Assembly: GCA_910586565.1 (NCBI GenBank)
Contig: CAJUIT010000004.1
Span: 1-64,000 of the forward strand
DNA from: an uncultured Muribaculaceae bacterium
GTDB taxonomy: Bacteria; Bacteroidota; Bacteroidia; Bacteroidales; Muribaculaceae
Direction of reading: 5' to 3'
Length of the DNA stretch: 64,000 nucleotides
This document shows, one piece after another, positions 17,388 through 26,622 of this stretch. Every line of letters starts with the position of its first letter. Position 1 is the first letter of the stretch. Position numbers and translations under genes: made by a program. A model generated the notes under the pieces. It was given only the letters and a program-made list of their open reading frames with translations, was not told the origin of the DNA and did no database searches.

Positions 17388-18848
17388 TCACTTAACGGGA
17401 ATCTGGAATGTGACAGGGTCGAAATCTGTCATCGAAGGAATCAACGAAGGGTCTTTCGCGAGATTGCGTATAAAAGTCAGCGTGAGTTGCATCCCTTTCC
17501 ATTTCAAATGCTCATCGTAGTCATTTGCCACAGGAGGGTCGGAGAGGATATGCGTGGTGAGAGTGATAGCCTCCTCATACAGGCCGGCCATCAGATAGGA
17601 TGAAGCCAACAACAGATAAGCGTTAGCCGAGAACCCGTAGGAAATACCTCCGGGCTCCGCCGCTTCAGTGCAACATTGACTGAAAATCTGCACATATTGT
17701 TTGTAAAGGCGCAACCTGTAGAGTAATTGAAGGAAATACTCCATTCCTTCACGCAATTTGAATCGGTCGTTGTAGAACGTGAGCATTCTGGCGGCTTCCG
17801 CCACCTCATTGTCGTTGGCAAGCTGCGCGGCAATCTCAAGCCATTTCCGTTCCTGGTCGCCCGAAGTGGTGGCAAACGTTTCAAGATATGGGAACGCATC
17901 CTCGGGATGCAGCTTGAGAATATCCATGATTACATAGGCATCCCCTCCGTTACGGGTCATGAATGCCGAGTAAACCTCAAGAGCCGCCTTCTTTTTGCCG
18001 TTGCGCGAATAAGCCTCGGCAAGTGCCTTGACTGCCAAAGCATTGTCGGGGTCATCTTTCAGCAAGCTCTTCAGTTCATCGATACCATTTTGCAGACTCT
18101 CATCGTCGAGCACCTGCCCGAAACCTTTCACCAACCGCGCACGGGGGTTCGCCGGGTCAAGCGCCATAGCATACTCTGCAGCCGACACACATTCCGATGC
18201 GTGTTGCAGTGCAAATTCAATTTTTGCCAGCAACACCCAGTTCTCGGGATTAAACGGTTCAAGCTGAGTCAATTCATCAGCGAGCTCCAGCGCTTTCTGA
18301 GCATACGTTTCGTTATGATAAAGAGCCTCTGCCGCCTCGTAATAGAGCAAGGTGGGATTCTCGGCCTTCTCCTTTATGATGTGGAGATTCTCGGCGATGA
18401 GGTCATCGCGGTTAAGGTCGTGCAACGTATCTATAAGCCTTATCACCGCCTCACAGCTGAAAGTAAAATCTGTGGAAAGCAAATCGGCCAGCCCCTCCTC
18501 GGGATTCCCGTCGGGATAGGTATCGAGCGACAGTTTCAGAACGCCCCACAGTGCCGAATCCTTGCGCCCCTTACGCCCCATCATGTCGCGGGCAGCCTCA
18601 TCGCTTACCGACGACAGGAAAAAAGCCTTGCGTTCATCAAGGAAATCACTGTCGGGAAACAATCGGGCTCCTGTAAGCAGCACATAGAGCTGCACCATTT
18701 CATCGGCCTCATCCTGAGCGAAGTCGTAAATATCGAGCAACTCATCCTCGTCGTAAAACTCGGAATTGTTATTCTCACACACACCCTTGCGGAAACGTTC
18801 GTAAAGGTCGCGCATATACTGTTCGTCGTTCTGTGGTCCTTCTATCAT
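17388..18848 (-). CDS. Tetratricopeptide repeat protein
   Basis: A 486-residue soluble protein with no signal peptide and a very acidic first 60 residues. Alpha-helical pairs with TPR spacing fill the middle, clearest around PENWVLLAKIEFALQHASEC, YAMALDPANPRARLVKGF and ALAVKALAEAYSRNGKKKAAL (about 195-300). It is probably a scaffold for protein contacts; the partner is unknown. It lies nine bases upstream of the delta prime gene, which suggests shared transcription but not necessarily shared function. Confidence 0.85.
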   Translation of the reverse strand: MIEGPQNDEQYMRDLYERFRKGVCENNNSEFYDEDELLDIYDFAQDEADEMVQLYVLLTGARLFPDSDFLDERKAFFLSSVSDEAARDMMGRKGRKDSALWGVLKLSLDTYPDGNPEEGLADLLSTDFTFSCEAVIRLIDTLHDLNRDDLIAENLHIIKEKAENPTLLYYEAAEALYHNETYAQKALELADELTQLEPFNPENWVLLAKIEFALQHASECVSAAEYAMALDPANPRARLVKGFGQVLDDESLQNGIDELKSLLKDDPDNALAVKALAEAYSRNGKKKAALEVYSAFMTRNGGDAYVIMDILKLHPEDAFPYLETFATTSGDQERKWLEIAAQLANDNEVAEAARMLTFYNDRFKLREGMEYFLQLLYRLRLYKQYVQIFSQCCTEAAEPGGISYGFSANAYLLLASSYLMAGLYEEAITLTTHILSDPPVANDYDEHLKWKGMQLTLTFIRNLAKDPSLIPSMTDFDPVTFQIPVK

Positions 18849-18878
18849 AGCCTGTTGAGTGACTTGTTACATTGGGGA

Positions 18879-18933
18879 TTGTGTGGCGAGGGTGTGCCAA
18901 ACACTTCTTAAAGTCGGGCACACCCTCACACAA
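18879..18933 (-). terminator. Terminator after glnS
   Basis: TTGTGTG and GAGGGTGTGCC on the left pair with GGCACACCCTC and CACACAA on the right around an 18-base loop. It lies downstream of the glnS stop on the minus strand and upstream of the TPR gene, so it separates the two transcription units. Confidence 0.75.
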
Positions 18934-19008
18934 TTATTTTAATTCCATTCCCATCCAAGAGGAGTTACCAATCCGCCTCCAGACTTGCGGGCTGAATGGA
19001 GATCAATC

Positions 19009-20721
19009 TCATTTCTTTCCCTGAGCCTTTTCCCAGCTATCCTTAAGAGCGATAGTGCGGTTAAACACGGGATGCTCGGGAGTTGAATCATAGTCGGGAG
19101 TGAAATAGCCGATGCGCTGGAACTGGAATTTCTCACCCTTGCGGGCATTCTCGGCGATGAACGGTTCGAGTTTCACACCTTCGATGGTTACAAGTGAATC
19201 GGGATTGAGCAATTCACGGAAATCTTTGTCAGCTTCAGCCGAGGGATTCTCTACCGAGAACAGACGGTCGTAGAGGCGCACGCTTGCATCAACTGCATGT
19301 TCGGCCGATACCCAATGGAGCGTTCCTTTCACCTTGCGCTGGCTGCCGGGAAGGCCGCTGCGCGAATCGGGGTCGTAGGTGCAATAGATTTCCTCGATAT
19401 TACCGTCGGCATCCTTCTTTACGCCGGTGCATTTAATTATATATGCACCTTTCAGGCGCACTTCACCGTCGGGGGCGAGACGGAAGAATTTCTTGGGAGG
19501 ATTCTCCATGAAGTCGTCGCGTTCAATATAAATTTCACGCGAGAAGGGCATGGAGTGTGTGCCTGCATTGGCATCCTCGGGATTGTTCTCCATCTCCACC
19601 ATTTCGGTTGTGCCTTCGGGATAATTGGTGATAACAACCTTCACCGGGTTGATTACCGCCATTCCTCGTGTTGCGATAGCATTCAAATCCTCACGCACGG
19701 CATGCTCGAGAAGCGAAACGCTAATCATAGCCTCCTCAATTTTGGTGTAACCGATACGGTCGATGAAATTGCGGATTGCACGCGCGGTGTAGCCGCGGCG
19801 ACGCATACCCGAAATAGTCGGCATGCGGGGGTCGTCCCAACCGGCTACCAAACCCTCCTTGACGAGCTGCAACAGTTTGCGTTTGCTCATCACCGTGTAG
19901 GTGAGATTGAGGCGGTTGAACTCAATCTGGCGGGGGCAATAGGTCTCATCGGCAAGCTCTTTCACAAAATATTCGTAAAGCGGACGGTGAGGCACAAATT
20001 CAAGGGTGCAAATCGAGTGGGTCACACCTTCGAAATAGTCGCTCTGCCCGTGAGCAAAGTCATACATGGGATAAACATTCCACTTGTTGCCTGTGCGGTG
20101 ATGGGGATGTTTGATGATGCGATACATGATAGGGTCGCGGAAATGCATGTTCGACGACGCCATGTCAATTTTGGCTCGCAACACACGTGAGCCTTCCTCA
20201 AATTCACCTGCATTCATCCGTTCAAAAAGGTCGAGATTCTCCTCAACCGAGCGGCTGCGGTAGGGGCTGTCGGTTCCCGGGGTGGTGGGGGTGCCTTTCT
20301 GTGCTGCAATCTGCTCCGAAGTCTGGTCGTCAACGTAAGCCTTACCCTCCTTAATCATTCTCACAGCCAAATCATAAAGCTGGGGGAAATAATCCGAAGC
20401 ATAATATTCGCGGTCGGCCCAGTCGAAACCGAGCCAATGGATATCCTCGCGGATGGCGTCTACATATTCCGTATCCTCTTTAATGGGATTGGTATCATCG
20501 AAACGAAGGTTGCAAGTACCGCCGAATTTCTCAGCCACACCGAAATCCATGCAGATGGCTTTTGCATGACCGATATGCAGGTAACCGTTAGGCTCGGGCG
20601 GGAAGCGGGTGTTGAGGCGTCCGCCGTTTTTGCCGGCCTTCAGGTCGTCGGCAACTATCTGTTCCACAAAGTTCAAACCTTTTGAAACCTCGGGGGTTTC
20701 GCAGTCTTTGTTCTCAACCAT
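19009..20721 (-). CDS. glnS: Glutaminyl-tRNA synthetase
   Basis: A 570-residue class I aminoacyl-tRNA synthetase charging tRNA-Gln. The HIGH motif is at 49-52 in PPEPNGYLHIGHAKA, and KMSKS appears as VMSKRKL at about 277. The active-site stretch RFDDTNPIKEDTEYVDAI distinguishes GlnRS from bacterial GluRS, and the C-terminal anticodon-binding beta barrels are complete to WEKAQGKK. Having GlnRS implies direct charging rather than the transamidation route. It is divergent from rsmG, with abutting promoters between them. Confidence 0.97.
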   Translation of the reverse strand: MVENKDCETPEVSKGLNFVEQIVADDLKAGKNGGRLNTRFPPEPNGYLHIGHAKAICMDFGVAEKFGGTCNLRFDDTNPIKEDTEYVDAIREDIHWLGFDWADREYYASDYFPQLYDLAVRMIKEGKAYVDDQTSEQIAAQKGTPTTPGTDSPYRSRSVEENLDLFERMNAGEFEEGSRVLRAKIDMASSNMHFRDPIMYRIIKHPHHRTGNKWNVYPMYDFAHGQSDYFEGVTHSICTLEFVPHRPLYEYFVKELADETYCPRQIEFNRLNLTYTVMSKRKLLQLVKEGLVAGWDDPRMPTISGMRRRGYTARAIRNFIDRIGYTKIEEAMISVSLLEHAVREDLNAIATRGMAVINPVKVVITNYPEGTTEMVEMENNPEDANAGTHSMPFSREIYIERDDFMENPPKKFFRLAPDGEVRLKGAYIIKCTGVKKDADGNIEEIYCTYDPDSRSGLPGSQRKVKGTLHWVSAEHAVDASVRLYDRLFSVENPSAEADKDFRELLNPDSLVTIEGVKLEPFIAENARKGEKFQFQRIGYFTPDYDSTPEHPVFNRTIALKDSWEKAQGKK

Positions 20722-20816
20722 AATTATCAGTAATGTTGGTGATTTTTCTTCTTTGCCCGGCCGTGGGGATAAACCTTTTCAAGCCGGAATCATCGAGTTA
20801 GAATGCTTTTAACACG

Positions 20817-20845
20817 CAAAGATAGCGAATTATTTCTTAATTTTG
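20817..20845. promoter_or_regulatory. Divergent -7 boxes for glnS and rsmG
   Basis: TATCTTTG on the minus strand (complement of 20817-20824) serves glnS; TAATTTTG on the plus strand at 20838-20845 serves rsmG. They are 13 bases apart and face away from each other, so the polymerase footprints must overlap. No clean -33 TTG box is present for either. Confidence 0.55.
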
Positions 20846-20873
20846 CACCATAACCGGTTTAAAACGCTATCTG

Positions 20874-21503
20874 ATGAATCAAGAAGAAACGCTCTACAAA
20901 TATTTCCCTTCGCTCACCGACGAACAGCGCCGGCAATTCCACATGCTGGGCGAGCTTTATCCCGAGTGGAATGAAAAAATAAATGTGATTTCACGCAAGG
21001 ATATTGAAAACCTCTACACCAATCACATTCTCCACTCCCTCTCCATAGCCAAATTCATCACTCCCACCGATGGCTCCGAGCTGCTCGACATGGGAACGGG
21101 CGGGGGATTCCCGGGCATCCCTCTCGCAATTCTTTTTCCTGCCTGCAAATTCCATCTGATCGACAGAATCGGCAAAAAAATTAAAGTTGCCTCATCTATT
21201 GCCGAGGCTATCGGATTGACTAATGTGACGTTTCAGCATGGCGATATTGGGGAATGTCGAAAAAAGTTCGATTTCGTTGTGTCAAGGGCGGTTATGCGTC
21301 TCGATGAATTGGTGCCGCTCGTGCGCAAAAACATTAGCCGCACCCAACGCAATTCCATTCCCAACGGATTGATTTGCCTGAAAGGGGGCGACCTCAGCGA
21401 CGAACTGCGTAAAACCCCGGGCGACCCCTACACCGAACCGCTGTCAACCTATTTCTCCGAACCGTTCTTTGAAACCAAACAGATTATCTACGTGCCTGTC
21501 TAA
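20874..21503 (+). CDS. rsmG: 16S rRNA (guanine527-N7)-methyltransferase RsmG
   Basis: A 209-residue Rossmann-fold methyltransferase that modifies G527 of 16S rRNA. The SAM-binding motif is LLDMGTGGGFPGIPLA (about 70-84). The N-terminal helical region has the usual WNEKINVISRKDIENLYTNHILHSL, and DFVVSRAVMRLDELV and LKGGDL are further family signatures. The length is usual. The MBL-fold gene follows after 63 bases on the same strand. Confidence 0.96.
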   Translation: MNQEETLYKYFPSLTDEQRRQFHMLGELYPEWNEKINVISRKDIENLYTNHILHSLSIAKFITPTDGSELLDMGTGGGFPGIPLAILFPACKFHLIDRIGKKIKVASSIAEAIGLTNVTFQHGDIGECRKKFDFVVSRAVMRLDELVPLVRKNISRTQRNSIPNGLICLKGGDLSDELRKTPGDPYTEPLSTYFSEPFFETKQIIYVPV

Positions 21504-21566
21504 GCCGACAAATAGCGGAAACAAAGCCTCCCGTCGGAACGTTATGGAATTATAACATCTAACGCA

Positions 21567-22208
21567 ATGAACATTCAGCAATTTGAATTCAATTTTTTCG
21601 GAGAGAACACCTATCTGCTTTGGGATGCGGCATCGGGGAATGCCGCCGTTGTCGACCCCGGCATGATGAATGATAAGGAATGCATGCATCTGCTCGATTT
21701 CATTAAAAACAATTCTTTGCAGCTGCAATACATTCTGCTGACCCATGCCCATGTTGACCACACCCTGGGGATAGATTTTCTTTGTGAGACCTATTCCGGA
21801 TTGCCCGTGATTGCACACAAGGATGACGCGCCCTTAGGGCAAATGCGCCCGCAGCAAGCCCAGATGTTCCATCTTCCCGTGCGCCCGGCACCTCTTTCAA
21901 TCGACCGGTTTATTTCCGACGGAGAGACGCTCAAATTAGGCAATGAAAACATCACTGTAATCACCACCCCGGGGCACTCACCCGGTGGGGTGTGCTACTA
22001 TGTTCCCACATCTGCATTTGTTCTAACCGGCGACACACTCTTTCAAGGAAGCATCGGGCGAACCGACCTTCCCGGTGGAAATCAGCGGCAGCTCATCGAT
22101 TCAATCCGCCGTCAGCTGCTGTCGCTACCACCCGATACGGTTGTTTATCCCGGGCACGGTCCAGCCACAACCATTGGCCGCGAAAAATCCTCCAACCCAT
22201 TCCTTTAA
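21567..22208 (+). CDS. MBL-fold metallohydrolase (glyoxalase II-like)
   Basis: A 213-residue metallo-beta-lactamase-fold hydrolase. The metal-binding motif THAHVDH is His60, His62, Asp64 and His65. Further ligands lie in ITTPGHSPGG, LTGDTLFQGSIGRTD and VVYPGHGPATT. This order and size fit the small glyoxalase II-like subgroup, which hydrolyses thioesters such as S-lactoyl compounds; the C-terminal substrate domain of true GloB is missing, so the substrate is open. Just after the stop lies the inverted-repeat element at 22231. Confidence 0.88.
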   Translation: MNIQQFEFNFFGENTYLLWDAASGNAAVVDPGMMNDKECMHLLDFIKNNSLQLQYILLTHAHVDHTLGIDFLCETYSGLPVIAHKDDAPLGQMRPQQAQMFHLPVRPAPLSIDRFISDGETLKLGNENITVITTPGHSPGGVCYYVPTSAFVLTGDTLFQGSIGRTDLPGGNQRQLIDSIRRQLLSLPPDTVVYPGHGPATTIGREKSSNPFL

Positions 22209-22220
22209 TACATTTTGGCA

Positions 22221-22378
22221 AGATAAAAACTGAGAGGGCGTGTCATAATGGCTCGTCTGGGTCGTCGCTTGCGGGATTCGGTCTCGGTCACGTACTTCAG
22301 TACGCTCCCATCGACCTCTCCCACAAGCTCCTACCATCCAAGCCATTCTAACAGCACCCTCTCCATCCAGATAAAAAC
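22221..22378. mobile_element. MITE-like inverted-repeat element flanked by a 10-bp direct repeat
   Basis: A 138-bp segment (22231-22368) is one imperfect inverted repeat centred at 22297/22298. Paired blocks on the same axis include GAGAGGG/CCCTCTC (22232-22238, 22357-22363), AATGGCT/AGCCATT, GCTTG/CAAGC, GGGA/TCCC and CGTACT/AGTACG. AGATAAAAAC stands directly on both sides (22221-22230 and 22369-22378), which looks like a target-site duplication. There is no coding capacity. It separates the MBL gene from the pulA terminator. A non-autonomous transposable element is the simplest reading; a structured RNA is the alternative. Confidence 0.6.
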
Positions 22379-22380
22379 AA

Positions 22381-22418
22381 GGCGGTGTGTCAAAATGCAG
22401 AGATTTTGACACACCGCC
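22381..22418 (-). terminator. Terminator after pulA, GTGTCAAAAT core
   Basis: GGCGGTGTGTCAAAAT (22381-22396) pairs perfectly with ATTTTGACACACCGCC (22403-22418) around GCAGAG. On the minus strand the stem is followed by TTGTTTTTATC, so it terminates the pullulanase gene. It shares its core with the hairpin at 14862. Confidence 0.8.
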
Positions 22419-22443
22419 TCAATTCTTTATTGTATCGATTCGC

Positions 22444-24510
22444 TTACTTAATGCGGGCGAGAATGAGCGCCGAGCGATGCGGAACGGAGGTTTTACCACC
22501 TTTCATCATGAGGGGAGCCTCGTTTTCGTCGGTCAGGCCAAGGTGATTGATATTGCCGTCGAAGGCTATCACTTTCCATTCACCTTTGGGAAGCTTAACC
22601 TCGGCATCATTGTCGGCTCCATTCAACACAACCTTGATTTCCTTCCACTCGTCGCCATTGGCATTATTGAGAATGGAATAGGAGAGTAGGTTGGGGGTTT
22701 TCACATCATCAAACTTGATATTGCGGGCAATGTCGTCGGCTGTTGTCATTCGGAATGCGGGATGAGCCTTGCGCAAAGCGATGAGTTCCTTATAGTAGTT
22801 GAACTGGTCGGCATTCTCGTGCTTCAGATTCCAATCGATGGCATTGATTGAATCGGGCGAACAATAGGAGTTATGCACACCTTTCTTGTTGCGGAACACC
22901 TCTTCGCCGGCAAACATAAACGGAGTTCCCTGCGAGGTGAACACTATCGTCTGAGCGAGTTTGGCAGCGCGCATGCGCTCGGCATCGCTCGCCGTCGGCA
23001 TAGATTTTTTGAGTTTGTCGGTGAGAGTGAGGTCGTCGTGACACGACACATAGTTGATAATCTGAGTCGGAGCCGAAGCATAGGCGAATTTTGAATTGTT
23101 GCCCTTGCTGTAATCAACCTGCGGGTGAGCGGTCGAAGCCACAATACCGATTTTCACCGTTTCCTCCAATCCTGGCTTGCCTGTAGCAAAGCCGCGGTCG
23201 GTGGCATCGGAATAGTGCCCCTTCACAGCATCACGGATATCATCGGAGAAAACCGCAATTCCATTCATTTTGGCAACATTCTCTTTCAGAGCGCGGCGCT
23301 CGGCGGGTAGGGGAGTCCCTCCGGCAGTCCACCCTTCACCATAAACAAAAATATTGGGATTAATCGCCTTAAGTTCCGCAGCAACGCGATTCATCGTCTC
23401 TGTGTCGTGAATGGCCATGAGGTCGAAACGGAAACCGTCGATGTGATATTCCTTAGCCCAATATTTCACCGAATTCACGATAAAATCGCCGGCCATAGGG
23501 CGGTCGGAGGCTGTTTCATTTCCGCATCCCGAGGCATCGCTGTAGCTTCCGTTGGGGTTGTGGCGGTAGAAATATCCCGGGGCAGTGAGCGAGAAGTTTG
23601 AGTCGTCGTTCTGAGCGGTGTGGTTATACACAACATCCATTACCACACCGATGCCGGCTTCATGAAGCGCCTTCACCATCTCTTTCATTTCGCGGATGCG
23701 GGTGGAGGGGTCGGCGGGATTTGTGGAATAGGAACCCTCGGGTGCATTATAGTTCAGAGGGTCGTAGCCCCAGTTATAGCCGTTCGACGGCAGTTGGGTT
23801 TCATCCACACTATTATAATCGTAGGAAGGGAGAATGTGCACGTGTGTCACGCCAAGTTCCTTGAGGTGATCTATGCCGGTTTTATCACCAAGCGGTGTTA
23901 CGGTTCCATCCTCAGTCATTGCAATGAATTTACCCTTGTTTACTATGCCCGAATTGGGATGCATTGAAAAATCCCTGTGGTGCATTTCATATATCACTGC
24001 ATCAGTGATTGATTTCACCACCGGACCTTTGTCGGTTTCCCAACCTTCGGGATTTGTCTTTGCCATATCGACAACGGCGGCACGATCGCCGTTAACACCT
24101 ACGGCTTTAGCCCAGATGCCGGGCGTTTCTTTCAACCATTTGCCGCCATGCTCAACCTGAAAGGTGTAGAAACGGCCGTAAGGCACGGGGGTAAGGTCGG
24201 CAACCCATGTGCCGTCGGCACCCTTTGTCATGTCGACAGTCTGCAAAGCCTCCCCTCCGCGCGCATTGGCATACAGACGGAGTTTCACAGCCGATGCCTC
24301 AGGCGACCAAAGTTTAAATGAAGCTTTGTTGCCGGCAATAGTCAAACCGAGGTCGTCACCTTTATAATAAGGGAAACTGTTGAATTTCACATCGTAACCG
24401 GTGGGGTAGACAACCGCGTCATCGGGTCGGCACATACCTGCTGCCACCGGAGCTGAGGCCGCCGAAGCTATCAGCGTGCCCACGCACAAGTCAATCATTC
24501 TGATTCTCAT
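22444..24510 (-). CDS. pulA: Type I pullulanase (GH13 debranching enzyme)
   Basis: The ATG at 24510 gives 688 residues starting MRIRMIDLCVG; an upstream in-frame start at 24579 would add 23 residues lacking any signal-like feature. The YNWGYDP signature of type I pullulanases is present, with GH13 regions VYNHT, the nucleophile in GFRFDLMAIHD, the acid in VYGEGWTAGG and the stabiliser in SCHDDLTLTD. An N-terminal carbohydrate-binding beta domain precedes the barrel. The first 24 residues resemble a short signal peptide (AASAAPVAAG-like), so it may be exported. It hydrolyses alpha-1,6 branches of glycogen or starch and is divergent from the glycogen genes. Confidence 0.9.
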   Translation of the reverse strand: MRIRMIDLCVGTLIASAASAPVAAGMCRPDDAVVYPTGYDVKFNSFPYYKGDDLGLTIAGNKASFKLWSPEASAVKLRLYANARGGEALQTVDMTKGADGTWVADLTPVPYGRFYTFQVEHGGKWLKETPGIWAKAVGVNGDRAAVVDMAKTNPEGWETDKGPVVKSITDAVIYEMHHRDFSMHPNSGIVNKGKFIAMTEDGTVTPLGDKTGIDHLKELGVTHVHILPSYDYNSVDETQLPSNGYNWGYDPLNYNAPEGSYSTNPADPSTRIREMKEMVKALHEAGIGVVMDVVYNHTAQNDDSNFSLTAPGYFYRHNPNGSYSDASGCGNETASDRPMAGDFIVNSVKYWAKEYHIDGFRFDLMAIHDTETMNRVAAELKAINPNIFVYGEGWTAGGTPLPAERRALKENVAKMNGIAVFSDDIRDAVKGHYSDATDRGFATGKPGLEETVKIGIVASTAHPQVDYSKGNNSKFAYASAPTQIINYVSCHDDLTLTDKLKKSMPTASDAERMRAAKLAQTIVFTSQGTPFMFAGEEVFRNKKGVHNSYCSPDSINAIDWNLKHENADQFNYYKELIALRKAHPAFRMTTADDIARNIKFDDVKTPNLLSYSILNNANGDEWKEIKVVLNGADNDAEVKLPKGEWKVIAFDGNINHLGLTDENEAPLMMKGGKTSVPHRSALILARIK

Positions 24511-24826
24511 TTTTGTGGAATTAGATTTATTTTTCGTCAATGTAAGTAAAATTTTCCTTAATGGAATCGGATGTAGCACAAATCGCTACATCACAACCTC
24601 TTCTATAATGATATACGAATAAAGCACCTGTTTTATTATAAATTTCATAAATGAATATTTTATGACATGCGATTTTTGATTAAAGATTTATTCCAGCACA
24701 CAGAATTCAAACCTACAAAAATGCGCCTAATACTAAATTTTGTAGACGGATTTACCCGAAATACAATTTTTATACCTATCTTTGCGGCATAAAACAGAAA
24801 AGAATTGACGATTCTTTAGTTTGCTT
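24511..24826. promoter_or_regulatory. Divergent regulatory region between pulA and glycogen synthase
   Basis: For the synthase, TATCTTTG at 24777-24784 is a -7 box, with no clear TTG at -33. Just upstream of where that box would be lies a dyad, CTACAAAA (24713-24720) and TTTTGTAG (24738-24745). On the pulA side, GATGTAGC (24570-24577) and GCTACATC (24585-24592) form an 8-bp dyad with a 7-base spacer, 60 bases before its start. Both dyads could be operators or leader hairpins. The rest is AT-rich, with nothing else seen. Confidence 0.5.
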
Positions 24827-26488
24827 ATGAAACTTGACCCCGTAAATCTCGATCTCATTTTTGAAACGAGCTGGGAGGTCTGCAACAAAGTGGGTGGAAT
24901 CTACACTGTGCTTTCCACCAAAGCTTTGACGCTGCAGAACCTTTACAAAGACAAAACCATATTTATCGGCCCCGATGTGTGGACCGATGATAATCCCTCA
25001 CCATATTTCACCGAAGTTCCCTCGCTGCTCCGCCCTTGGAAAGACAAGGCCGAGCTGCCTGCGGGCATTTCAGTGCGTGTTGGCCGTTGGAACATCCCCG
25101 GCAAGCCCATTGTGATTCTCGTGAAATTCGACGGGATGTATCAGCTCAAAGATTATTATTATGGTGAGATGTGGCAACGCTATGGTGTTGACTCGCTCCA
25201 CGGTTACGGCGACTACGACGAAGCCTGCAGCTTTGCATTGGCCGCAGGAGCCGTTATCGAGAGCATCTGCAACCACAAGCGCCTGCGCCACAAAAATGTG
25301 CTCGCACACTTCGACGAATGGACAACCGGCATGGGGTTGCTCTACACCCGCTGGAAAATTCCCTACGTCGGCACCATCTTCACAACTCACGCCACCTCTA
25401 TCGGACGCAGCATCTGCGGCAACGGAAAGCCTTTGTACGACTATCTTAAAGGTTACAACGGCGACCAGATGGCCGAAGAGCTCAACATGCAGTCGAAACA
25501 CTCGCTCGAAAAGGCCGCTGCCCATGCAGCCGATTGCTTCACTACCGTGAGCGACGTAACAGCCGCCGAATGTGAGCAGCTTCTCGATCGCCGCCCCGAT
25601 GTGGTGACCCCCAACGGCTTCCAGGGCGACCTCGCACCGGTGAAAATCAAGGCGCGCCGCGCACGCCAGACCGCACGCGAAGCGCTCATGAACGTAGCCA
25701 CGGCATTAACCGGCAAACAGTTCCCGGCCGATACTTTCATCGCAGCCACCTCGGGCCGATGCGAATATCGCAACAAGGGAATCGACGTGTTCCTCGATGC
25801 GATTGCCGACCTTCGTGCCAACAAACCTTCAACTCCGGTGCTCGCGTTCGTTCTCGTCCCCGCATGGATGAAAGCCCCCCGCACCGACCTGCAACAAAAA
25901 CTCACCGATGCCACCTCATCGGCCGCTCCGCTAACCGAACCGGTTATCACACACGAGCTCAACAACCCCAATGATGATGCAATACTCAACCGCATCCGTT
26001 CGCTGGGATTTGCAGGCAACAACACCGATGCAGTGCAGGTAATCTATGTGCCATGCTATCTCAATGGCAACGACGGCATTTTCAATATGGATTACTACGA
26101 AATCCTCGCCGGTCTCGACGCCACCGCCTTCCCATCCTACTATGAACCCTGGGGCTACACTCCGCTTGAAAGTGTGGCATTCGGCATTCCCACCGTCACC
26201 ACATCACTTTCAGGCTTCGGCCAATGGATTCTTTCATCCTCCGAAAGCAATTTCGAAGTGAGTGGGGTAGAGGTGATAAACCGAACCGATTCAAACTACA
26301 ACGAAGTTGTTGCCACTCTCGCCAACGACCTTCGTCAACTGGCTGATGCCACTGCCGACTATCGCGAAAAAGCGTCAAAAGCAGCACGCAACACAGCCGA
26401 CAAAGCTGAATGGAATTATTTCATAACCTACTATATCGATGCGTTCAGAATGGCTCTCGAAGCTGCCGACAAACGGCGCACTTTGTAA
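24827..26488 (+). CDS. Glycogen synthase, GT3 type
   Basis: A 553-residue glycosyltransferase starting at the ATG at 24827 (MKLDPVNLDL); a TTG two codons upstream is less likely. The N-terminus, FETSWEVCNKVGGIYTVLSTKA, is the signature of GT3 glycogen synthases, the animal and fungal type, rather than the GT5 GlgA type. FTTHATSIGR, TVSDVTAAECE and the C-terminal YPSYYEPWGYTPLESVAFGIPTVTTSLSGFG, with the acidic donor-binding residue, complete the fold. It extends alpha-1,4-glucan from a nucleotide-glucose donor. The phosphorylase follows 134 bases later. Confidence 0.9.
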   Translation: MKLDPVNLDLIFETSWEVCNKVGGIYTVLSTKALTLQNLYKDKTIFIGPDVWTDDNPSPYFTEVPSLLRPWKDKAELPAGISVRVGRWNIPGKPIVILVKFDGMYQLKDYYYGEMWQRYGVDSLHGYGDYDEACSFALAAGAVIESICNHKRLRHKNVLAHFDEWTTGMGLLYTRWKIPYVGTIFTTHATSIGRSICGNGKPLYDYLKGYNGDQMAEELNMQSKHSLEKAAAHAADCFTTVSDVTAAECEQLLDRRPDVVTPNGFQGDLAPVKIKARRARQTAREALMNVATALTGKQFPADTFIAATSGRCEYRNKGIDVFLDAIADLRANKPSTPVLAFVLVPAWMKAPRTDLQQKLTDATSSAAPLTEPVITHELNNPNDDAILNRIRSLGFAGNNTDAVQVIYVPCYLNGNDGIFNMDYYEILAGLDATAFPSYYEPWGYTPLESVAFGIPTVTTSLSGFGQWILSSSESNFEVSGVEVINRTDSNYNEVVATLANDLRQLADATADYREKASKAARNTADKAEWNYFITYYIDAFRMALEAADKRRTL

Positions 26489-26622
26489 ACCGGCCTGCTA
26501 TCGATGTAAATGAACCGACTTACATTCACTAAACTCACCATAAACAACACCTGTTAAGAACCGCCCGAGAGGCTTTATTGACAGTAAAAAAATCAGAAAC
26601 ACAAAAAATACAACGCTAAATC

